Of a stretch of DNA of 64,000 nucleotides, positions 11,701-22,800 are shown in pieces. Made by a program: the position numbers and the translations under genes. The notes beneath the pieces were generated by a model. That model was not told the origin of the DNA. It did no database searches and saw only the letters and a program-made list of their open reading frames with translations. How positions within the stretch are numbered: position 1 is the first letter of the stretch; every line of letters begins with the position of its first letter. This stretch comes from Gigantopelta aegis. Taxonomy: Eukaryota > Mollusca > Gastropoda > Neomphalida > Peltospiridae. The stretch lies in assembly GCF_016097555.1 (NCBI RefSeq), contig NC_054712.1:52549876-52613875 (forward strand). The letters are read 5' to 3'.

Positions 11701-14700
11701 TATTCATAGTGTTTATTGAACTTGTTGGCAGTAGCCAATCACATAGTTTCAAATGAAATTCTTTTAAAATTTTATTGCAAGGTGATCAGTTTGCATCCTA
11801 AAACTTTCTAGGGGAGCAGGAATAGTCTTATTCAACTTACTGTGCTAGCACAACAAATATGCTATTCAACCTGAGTCATACCTACACACTGCAGAATTCT
11901 CTCCCTTGCCGGATATGCGCAATGCTATCCTTGCACGGGCTACCTGTAACTTCATTCTCAATTCTGCAGTCCACCTGTTAACACCTGTTAAGCTTTGGCA
12001 AAAAGTTTTCTTTACTTGTAATTTTTTTTTTTTTTTTTTTTTTTTGGTTGAACTTGACATACGGTTGGTAGTTGGGAATTCTGTGTTGAATTTACCATGT
12101 CCGACGCGAGTTCGTTGACAGCTAGCGCACGGAAAGTTTGTGCGCGAGATGGTTGTCCATTTCCTTTACGACGTAAAGACACACACGTGTTGTGTCCGGA
12201 CTGTCGGTCTTGTTCTCAAGACCGTCAGTGTGAGATCTGCGCCACGTGGTCTCCTGACCAGTGGGGTCGGTTCGGTTCGCAGACTCAGGTTTCGGGTACC
12301 AGCAAAATCTTGTCGTCTGCTTCGGCAGTAGTCGGCAAGTCGGACTTAGTGGGTAGGTCCCATAAGTCTGTAGACACTTCAAAAAGTGTCCGGAAAGGGG
12401 GGAAACACAAGGGTGTTTCTTCTTCGGTCCGTGTTACGAGTACAGTTACAGATACTTCGGGAGCGCCCCCCCGGGCTCCTATTGTGACCGTGGTACGTGA
12501 GCCGTCTTCGTTAGTGACGGCGCCTTCCTCTGTTTGTGTGGCTTCGTCGCGGGCGTCGCCATCGTCGTTACGGTTACCTTTACAAACAGAAGGGGGGCAG
12601 GGTGGAGTCGTCGCGGCACCGGTTTTGACGACTTCATCGGTTACCGAGCACATGCACTCCGTTGTGCATAGGTCCACTGCTTCGTCCGCAGAGCAGGTGG
12701 CCCCGACTTTGCCTTCGATTGCTGACAGTCGCTTCGGCACCTCAGCATTCTCAAGGCCCGAGGAGAGTTCTGCCAGTTTGCTTCGAACTGAGCCAGTTGT
12801 TCCGATGCCGGGATCCGTCTCTGATGGCATCCCGACCGATGTTTACCGTTGGGTGGAGGACTCATCCCGTTTGGGTCCTCCGTTTGCATATGTTTACCCC
12901 AAGGGTCCGGTGACTTCGGTAGCAACGGACATCTCCTCACAGTTTGCACCGTCTTTGGTCCCTACCTCTTCGACTTTACTCGATAGAGAACGAGGTTCGC
13001 GCAGATACCCCTCGGTTGGGGGTACTCTGTGGCCGCAAACTCCGACCGTTCCGCACTTGGCGCAGGAACGACCGTTAGGTTTTCAGGAAACGTTGTTTCG
13101 GAGTTTTGTGGAATTTTTGAACGCTTCGCCTCAGTTGGGATCATTGCTTTCGCAGACGGGACCGACGGGTGCGGCTCCCATCTCCCCCCCCCCCCTGGTT
13201 TTCCGCCAAAACCAGCAGAAACTGCGTCTCGACAGCAGTTTGACGATGCAGTTAGGGATTGTCGTTCGGTTCCTATTGTTTCCGTCTCGTGAGACGCTGC
13301 CCCAGGGGCGTCTCGATTAGGGGGAGGAGTCCATATCGATCTTCGGGATCCAGTGGACAGTGACCTGGCTTCAGAGGAAGCGTCGGTTGGACCGGATTCT
13401 GTCGCTGACCCAGCTCTCTCTCACTTCGGTTCGGAGGTAGAGGAGGAGTGCGATTATCCGGCGGTTCTGGCTTTTGTCAGGGACCAGGTCCGACAGGTAT
13501 GCGGGGACGCTATACCTCAGGTTGAGGCCCAGCCTACATTCAAGGGTGTCTCCTTCGGGAACCGTTCTTTGAATTTGGTCACTCCTCGTGAGGAGTCGGG
13601 TTTACCACTTGCACAGGAGGCGCACAGTTCACTTTGTGACATTGATGTGTTGATCACTGGCAGTGATCGTATCCTGGGAGTGGGTGTTGATGAGTACCCA
13701 ACGGCACTGCCTACAGGGAAAATCCTAACGGGAGCGCACATTTTTCGTGCCGACTCCTATGAGACGTTGGGGGCGGATTTTCTCGAACAACCGGCGGTCG
13801 TTCCCGCTAGTGTCCGAGCCGCTTGTTCCCCATCGCCGCATGTGTCATTGCCAATCGCGGATCTGGAATCGTTCGAACGGCTGGCTAAGTCGATGTTCCA
13901 GGTTAATAACCATTTAGGTACGTTCCTATTTGGCTTGGATAAGGCTGTCGAGAGCCTTCCCGCGATGGCGAAAGGCTGTTTGGAGGCTGCGTCAAAAGCC
14001 TCTAAGCATATCGCTCAGTTATCTGGCCGATTGTTTGCGAACAGTCTTTTGTTACGGCGTGACCATTACCTGGCGGGTTTGAGTGCGTCAAACGTTGCGA
14101 AGACGTTTTTTCGTACACGTTCGGTACGGGAAAATTTACTTTTCGGTCCCGATTTTAATATTGTCCTAGACAAGGATTTGTCGCGACCAGTCCCGAACAC
14201 TCGACCCTCAACCTCTGGTAAACGTCGGTCCACGTTTTCGGGGTTCAAGCCTCCTCCTGTAAAAAAGGCTGCTTTTTTACAGTCGGCTCAGATCCCTAGG
14301 GTTCCTGACACTAGGAGGCAACCAGGTAACAACCCGTCTTCCGCTAAGCGAGGACGCAAACGTCGTACTGCGTTCCGTTCTCAGTCCACCAAGGGCGTTG
14401 CGCCTACGGGTGGTAAGCGGTTGGGGTGAGGGTACGTGAACGATCGGCAGTTGCTTTCGGAGGTACCGTTAGCAACCATACCCGTGGGGGGCAGGCTCCG
14501 CCATTTCCTTCGAAATTGGTGCAAGCTGCCTGGTCTCGACCCCTGGGTTCTGTCGGTCGTTCGACACGGTTACAAAATACCCTTTTCTTCGAGCCCCCCT
14601 CTTACTTCCACTCCGAGAATGCCGCCGTTACCGTCCGCGGATCGGCGCGTTTTAGTGGAGAGTATGATTGCCGAGTTTCTCGACAAAGGGGCCATCCAGA

Positions 14701-17700
14701 GAGTCAGTCTGGACACTCCGGGATTTTATTCTCATCTTTTCTTCGCCCGGAAGAAAAATGGGGGGAATGGAGACCAATCCTAAATTTGAAGCCACTGAAC
14801 GTCTACGTCGATGTTCCTTCCATGAAAATGGAAACGGTTCATTCAGTCCGGAACCTGCTTCAAATTGGGGAGTGGGCCGTGTCGATCGATCTGAAAGACG
14901 CATACCTCCATGTCCCGGTGCACAAGGCGTTTTGGAAGTTTCTGCGCTTCCTGTTCGACGGGAAAGCGTACGAGTTTCGTGTGCTCCCGTTCGGTTTGGC
15001 GACGAGTCCCCATGCTTTTACACGTGTGGTAAAAGCGGTGGTAGGTCATGTTCATTTGTTAGGGGTTCGAATGCATACCTATCTGGACGATTGGTTGATC
15101 CCAGCTTCGTCGCAACAGGAGTGTCAGACCAATGTCGGGTTGGTTTTGGACACGATCCTCCAATTGGGTTTTTATTCCCAATTGGGTGAAATCGGAGTTA
15201 ACGCCGGCTCAGATTTTCACATATCTCGGAGTGGTCTTCGATCTTGTGGTAGCGTCGGTTCGTCCCACCGATGCGCGTATCCACAATTTCCAAACGTCGG
15301 CGCGACGTTTGATGGGGGAGCAAAGTACTACGGTACGATCTCTCCACGTGGTGTTGGGCCACCTCGAATCTCTGGCCTCATTGATCGTGCGGTTCAGACG
15401 ATTCAAACGACCACTCCAGTGGCATTTGTCCCCACGGTGGGACGGTCACAATTGGGACACGATAGTGCCTCTGGGCCCGTGGTTCACTCATCCGATACAG
15501 GAGTGCCTGTCGGACAAGTGCATGTCCCTATCGGTTCCGTTGCACCCCCTGCTCCGGATCTGATCCTGTTCACGGATGCGTCGCTGCACGGGTACGGGGC
15601 GCATCTGTTGGATCAACACATTTCAGGGGTATGGAATCTCTCCGAGAGGAAGCTTCATATCAACTGTTTGGAGATGGAGGCAGTGCATCGTGCCTGTCTT
15701 CATTTCCGGTGTGTTCTTCGACACCGTCGAATTCTGTTGAGATGCGACAATACGTCGGTAGTGGCATATCTCAATCGTTGGGGTGGAACCAAATCGGAGA
15801 CTTTGGGTCGCAAAGCTCTTGCGATTTTGGAATTCTGCGACCAACTAGGGACCACTCTGTGGGCGAAACACATTCCTTCATCGGTGAATGTGTTAGCAGA
15901 TGCCCTCAGTCGACATACCCCTGTTCAGACGGAGTGGATGTTGAACAAAGGGGTGGTCGCAGCGGTTCTTCGGGTGTGGGGCAGTCCACAGGTGGACATG
16001 TTTGCCACACGGTTTGAACAACCAATTGCCGGTGTTCGTGTCCCCGGTACCGGACACATTGGCGTTGGAGTACGACGCGTTAAGTATGGATTGGACGGGA
16101 CTGGATTTTTATGCCTTCCCTCCTCCTGTCTTACTCGGCAAGGTGTTGACCAAAGTGGTCCAGGAACCTTGTCACGTGACGTTGATAGCTCCTCTGTGGG
16201 TGGCGCAGCCCTGGTTTCCACAGCTCCTGTCACTGTTAGTGGCAGTCCCGTTCCGATTACCAGTGTTGTCCGATCTACTCAGCCAGCGACTGAGTCAGAC
16301 GGTGTGGCATCCGAAGCCGGAGGTCTTCCGGTTTCACGCGTGGAGGTTATCAGGGCTTCCTTGCGACAAGAATTGTGCATCTCGTCTCTTCAGCAAAGCG
16401 CAAATCTACCGAGTCGGTTTATCAGTGTCACTGGCGTATGTGGGTTCGTTGGGCGAACGCACGGGATTTCGATCCCTTATCGCCTACTGTCAACGATTTA
16501 GCGGAGTACTTTCTGGCGTTGGTCCAAGAAAGGAAACTTAAAGTCATGACAGTGAAAAGTCACAGAGCTGCGATTTTCACTACTCTTAAACAGTGTGGAT
16601 GTCGTGACTTTTCTACCAACTTGGTGTTGCATGATTTACTTAAATCATTACAATCCACGGTTGAACGACCTTCCATTATTCCGAAATGGAGTGTCTTTCT
16701 GGTGTTGCATGCTCTTAAGGGTGCGCCTTATGAGCCGTTGAGGTTTGCTAGTCTTCGTGCCTTGACGTGGAAGACTCTGTTTCTGGTTTCACTGGCAGCT
16801 TGTCGTCGGATCAGTGAGATACATGCTTTTTTGCATGACTTGGTTGATTACAATTCGGACGGGTCTGTCACTTTACGTACCGACCCTATCTTTGTTGCTA
16901 AAAACCAGTCTCCAGGGGAAGAGTTTCCACCTACTGTCATTCACAGTTTGTCTCGTACACTGTCATCTGATAACTCGGATAGACTTCTTTGCCCGGTGAG
17001 AGCATTGAAGTATTATTTGCAGCGTACGAAAAACCGGCGGCAGGGTAAAAAGAGATTGTTTATTTCTTATACCATTAGGCCGGGTGATGTCAAAAAAATG
17101 CTTTGTCTCGATGGATAGCAGCTACCATCAAGCTAGCATATGAGATGGCGGGTGATCATGTGTTACGGAATTTCTCTGTTAAACCACATGAGATCCGAGC
17201 CATTTCTGCTTCCCTGAATTTTCATGACTCTTTAGATATTATAAAGGTCATGAATGCAGGGGTTTGGAAAGGACGGCACACTTTTGACCGTTTCTATTTC
17301 CGGGATATGGCGGTTAGTCCTGACGGTACGCGTAGGATCCAGACAGTCATTGCGGCTCAACACGTCGTGTCTGTGCGCAGGGCAACGGAAAGGGGTCGAC
17401 CTCTTTTCCGTCCGACTGCCATCGTTTCACACTTCGGACATGTTTAACACTCCACTCTTTTCTGAGGGATGGGGTTTTTTGTAGTGTTGTCTACCGTTTC
17501 CTCTCCCTGGGGAGATGTTTTTCCTCCTTTTCATGGGGATGAGTTTTTCTTTTGAGAAGCCCCTTTTTTATTCCCAAAAGTTTTTTGACTCCTTGTTACC
17601 GTATGTCGTGGTTCGTCCTATCTCCATGTCATTACTTCAAAGGAGCTTTTTGGGTACGGGTAAGTCCTCTATTTTCTTACCTCCTCCCATTAATGTTGAA

Positions 17701-19818
17701 TTCACGTGCTCTAACGGTGTCATTGCACGTCCGTTATAGCATATTTGTTGTGCTAGCACAGTAAGTTGAATAAGACTATTAGAAAATTTGTTTCTAATTT
17801 TCATTATTATTCATACTTACCTAGTGCTAGCACAACAAACTATACCTCCCACCCACCCCTATGAGGCTTTCCCTCGGTGGGTGGACTTTGAACCGAGAAT
17901 GAAGTTACAGGTAGCCCGTGCAAGGATAGCATTGCGCATATCCGGCAAGGGAGAGAATTCTGCAGTGTGTAGGTATGACTCAGGTTGAATAGCATATTTG
18001 TTGTGCTAGCACTAGGTAAGTATGAATAATAATGAAAATTAGAAACAAATTTTCTAATTCTCACCCACTTTTTCTGCATCAGGTTTCCTCTCTTGACCAA
18101 GTGTTTAAAACGACACTAGTTTAAAAGGGGTTAAACGTGTTAAAATAGTCTTTCTTGCATTTATTATATACTCTTCAAAAAAAGAAACGCATAACTGGTA
18201 TATGTTAGGATTGGATTGCAAATTTATAGCATCATATCTTTGCTCAATACCAGAGCAGTAAAATTGAAACTTGTTAAACATGATCAGATCATCACTTGGA
18301 ATGAAATCGACAGGATTAGGCCACCGTATCAAGGTCACGGTCATGGACATTAATATTGAGTATGAGCAGCAATGACGGCTTGGCACCTCCTACGCATGGA
18401 ATCAAATAATGCTTGAATCACAGGCTGGGGAATTGTAGCCCATGTTTGTTGCAAAGTCTGGAGCAGCTGGGTTAGCGTTTGTGGCGCAGGGTTACGTTGC
18501 CGTAAATGTCGATCTAGTTCGTCCCACAGGTGCTCGATGGGTTTAAGATCAGGTGATCTTGAAGGCCATGGCATCACTCCGACATTGTGTTGATTCAGAA
18601 GGTGTTGTTATACGTGCGCTATGTGGTCGTGCTGGAAGATGACATTTTCTGCATTGATGAAAGGTATGGCATGACGCTGGAGAATTTCGTTGCAGTAACG
18701 TTGGGCTGTTAGATGACCTGGAACATGTACAAGGTTTGTTCTGCCAGTGTAAGTGATGTCCGCCCATACCATAACACTCCCCCCCTCATATCTGTCCACC
18801 TGCCGCACACAATTATTGGCATAACGCTCGTTACATCGTCGGTAAACTAGCTCTGCCGTCTGCGCGTTGAAGCAAAAAACGCGACTCGTCGCTGAAAGCC
18901 ACTCTTCGCCACTGCTGTCGACGCCATATCAGACAACGTCTGCACCATGTAAGCCGTATACGCCTATGTTGCACGGTTAAAATTATCCGTCTATCTGGTC
19001 TTCTAGCTCGGATATTGGCTTCACGTAAACGGTTTCTTACGGTCTGGTCCGAAATTCTTCGCATCCCAGGTATGGCAGAAGTTGATGATGAAGCAGTTAG
19101 GAATATGTCACGTAAATGTCGTAGACGTATGTATCGGTCTTGCGCCGGTGTGGTAACTCTGGGGCGGTCACGTGATACTCCAGTTTGCTGATAACGGTGC
19201 CAAAGCCTAGATATTGTACTCTGAGATGTGTTGAAAAGACATGCAACTGTTGATTGCAATTCCCCTGCTTCCATCCGGCCAATTGCGTTGTTACGTTGTG
19301 GTTCTGTCAGCCTGGGCATAATTTCAACGTTACGTAGCGACACTATCGATAATGCGTGTGTGAATGTAACTCAATTTTCTGTCAAGGGATAGTGCACGTG
19401 CTGTACGTGCATGATTTGTACGTGATAAATGTGAGCTCTGCAACCATTATTATGGATATTGTCAAAAAAAAAATTTGCACATGCTGACTTCAAATCATGT
19501 GTTTTGTCCGCTTCAGAATTGCATGATATCATATTCACTAGCTATAGAATAAGATAATACTAAAACATTCACTATTGTGTTATTTCAAAATTAATGTTAT
19601 GAAAAATATGCTCTATGCGTTTCTTTTTTTGAAGAGTATATATATATATCGCTCCAGCCAGTGCACCACAACTGGTATATCAAAGACTGGTATGTGCTAT
19701 CCTGTCTATGGGATGGTGCACATAAAAGATACCTTCCTGCTAATCGAAAAGAGTAGCCCATGAAGTGATGACAGCGCTTCCCTCCTCAAATAAAATTTGT
19801 TGTGTCGTTAAATAAACG

Positions 19819-19896
<78 letters not shown>

Positions 19897-22800
19897 CATT
19901 TGTGTTACAGGCAGCTGGTTTCACTCTGTGAACTTTACAGTACAAATGATATTACTCGCTACCTCGTACCAATAGCTATGAATCTGGCATCTGACAAAGT
20001 TGCTGAAGTGAGACATATAGCTTTCAGACTGGTGAGATTTCATTATTATTTTGAGTGTTACATGTGCATATGAGGTGTGGACATATTTTGTGTGTCCATT
20101 TATGCAGTTGCTAGTACGGTTTTATATCCACTCGGGTGTTTTCCCCGACACGTTTTGTCACACACAGTACTATATTTACCGCTGCATTATCCTGTTGGAT
20201 TTTTAAAATTATTATTACATACCTATTCAATCTTACTAAGTGATAAAGACATTTTGAAACCATGAACTTTTAAATGGGGAATTCCCTTTTTATTTTTTAC
20301 TGCAGTTAGCTCCTTTTATTTACTGACATATATAATTTACAAATGATGTCATATCATATTTGAAACATTAAACAAGGTTGCCGCAGAGTATGATACTTAA
20401 CGTCCATGAAAGGAGTTTTGGTCATAGATTTAACAAAGTGTTATGACATTAAATTCAAAATGTTAAAAGAAGGTATGTAATAAATACAGAACTTGACATA
20501 CATTGTTTTCACTTCCCATTTATTGCACTCGTTTATTTTGCAAAAGAACATATCACTCTGTATATATTCTTGCACAAAATAAACTTGTGCAATAAACAAG
20601 ATCCGAAAACAACGTATGTCAAGTTCTGTATATGTATCCACAGCAGTACGCTGGACTGCATTCCGCACCAGACAAATGGGCAGTTTTATGTCCTTTTATT
20701 GTGTGGGATTTTAGTCATGGGCATTCGCATCTGCACAATTAGACATTTTGATTGTAGTGTTCCGTATTTTGTTTGGTGGGAAAACATGTATCAGTTGTTA
20801 TAATTAGTAAAAAGTTTTTTGTTGTTGTTTTTTAAGTGTTTAGTGGGGCGATACTTTTACTGAATGTCATTGTGCTGTCAATTTTGTTACATTGTTATAA
20901 TGGTTGTTACTTCTGAAATTAATAGTGTTGATTTTTGATTGTCTAACCCACAACACAGGAATGAATATTTTTCATTGAATGTTAAATAAATAAAAAGGGC
21001 TTCCAAGGTACCATTTACCTATGGTCTTTTATATTTGTGATTTGAAGGGGAAAAAACAACCACACAAATAGACTTTAGAACAGTAGTAGTTGTAACACAT
21101 CTGTGGATATGAATGTTTAGATAAGTCATGCATTGTTTTGTGTTTCCATTATAGATTAGCATAATATTACGGAGACTTTATGAAGATGGGGAGGAAAATT
21201 TAACAGTGGTGCTTGTGAGAGATCTAGTAGACCAGTTTGCAATGAGTTCTCGGTGGCTTAGACGGCAAAAGTGAGTATAGAAAAATAAAGAATGTCCATT
21301 GGGCTATTTCTCATTCCAGCCAATGCTCCTCAACTAGTGTCACAAAGGCCTTTGTATGTACAATCCTGTCTGGGATGCTGTATTAGATGCCTTGCTGCTA
21401 ATCAGAAAGAGTAGCCGAAAACATGGTAGCAACTTGTGTTTAGATAAAGAATCAATTATTTTAAATATGTTCTAACAAAATGTTTAAGTTGAATTAGTAT
21501 TGTAGTTGCAGGAAACTGATAACATTGTTTTACAGATTAATAATAATACATACATACATATACTGAACTCTTAATTTTACAGCTTTGCTCAGTGCTGTCG
21601 TGTTATCTTGGAAGAGAACTCTCTGCCTCCTTCAATAGTTGTTCAAGGACTCTTGCCTCCTCTCCTTGCCCTGGGTACAGACGCTATACCAAACGTTAGA
21701 CTATCAGCTGCCAGAGTCCTTGCTCAGAATATAGTGCCTTCAGGTATAAAACTGTGTTTTATGGCAACATAATATTGGAAAGGGTTCTTTAATAGTTGTT
21801 GAGGACTGTTGCCGATTATCAGTCTTCAAACATAGCTGATACAAATCTCTATATGTTTCTGAATTGGAATGCAAGTAATAACCATTTTTTATAATTGTAT
21901 GAAGACCTATTTTGAAAATGATACTTAACCTTTTGACTACTGCAGGCGAGATATCTCGCCCGACGTCACGTCAGTCAACATATTGTACACTGTATACAGT
22001 GCATTCCCCAATTCATATTTTCCTGCCGTTTTGCACACAACACTCACCGGAAACGGAAATATAATAAAAGAAAAAAGTTTTTTTGTCAAAATGGTGGCTT
22101 TTGTTTAGATTTTTTCAATTGAAAATACCCTGAAATTTTGAGTTCAAAGTGGTTTTCGGCAAGTATTTTCGCTTGACAACAATGGCGGCACGTCACGGTC
22201 ATTTTCAGGGATCGATAGCCGATTGTGACAGCTAATTTGATAATAAATTTGATCGTTTTACCAACAATGAAAATTACCAAATATTGCAATATGAATCGTA
22301 GTTCGGGTTTAAAAAAAGATTCGGATCAGAAAACCACTGTTATCGGGAATAATGGACATAAATACTGGATAGCTGGCCAAAAATGCCCTAAGTAAACGCA
22401 ACTTTTTCGTTTTTTTTGCCTAATTTTAAAACATTTAAGTGAATATATGTGAGTAAAAAATGTAAATTTGTACCCACTCAACGTGGTTTTTGTTAAAAAA
22501 AATTAATCCAGTAGTCTAAAGGTTAACACTTGACAAACACCCTTTCCCTCCCCCATGTTTTATAATGCAGACTAGATAAATAGATATAAGTATATCTATA
22601 GTATTAATCTTTTAAATTAGAACTTGGCTTAATAAGCATTTTTTAAATGAAACTGACATCATCAGATTTTTGTACAGGGTACCCATGGATCAGGAACAAC
22701 AGAAAATGGTTTTGAAAATTCAGGGAATTTGAAATTTTGGTCTGATTCAGGGAAAATACAGGGGACTTTATTTGGGAGTAATGGAATCTGGGAAAATATT

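Larger units (their letters stand above)
11821..18058 (+). mobile_element. Complete DIRS-type tyrosine-recombinase retrotransposon
   Basis: DIRS elements copy RNA into a circular DNA and integrate with a tyrosine recombinase, without target duplication. All structural hallmarks are present: inverted terminal repeats (11843-11959 against 17895-18011, 117 of 117 bases), an internal complementary region (17736-17839) matching both outer ends in reverse, and AAT at both extremities (11821-11823 and 18056-18058), with ATT at the junction in the internal region (17778-17780). Coding order: Gag-like region, reverse transcriptase, RNase H, a linker domain, tyrosine recombinase. The reading frame is broken in several places, mostly at homopolymers. 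It sits in sense orientation in a PPP4R1 intron. GC content is visibly higher than in the surroundings. Confidence 0.93.

Noticed and set aside
12285..13292. Several overlapping frames in the first part of the DIRS element (for example reverse 12285-12830)
   Set aside because: Shadows of the GC-rich Gag-like region in other frames. The frame of 13029-13292 was used only as evidence for the frameshift.
17088..17105. Programmed -1 frameshift in the DIRS recombinase
   Set aside because: The A-run does not fit the X_XXY_YYZ arrangement in the incoming frame; a simple indel or sequencing error is the more economical reading.
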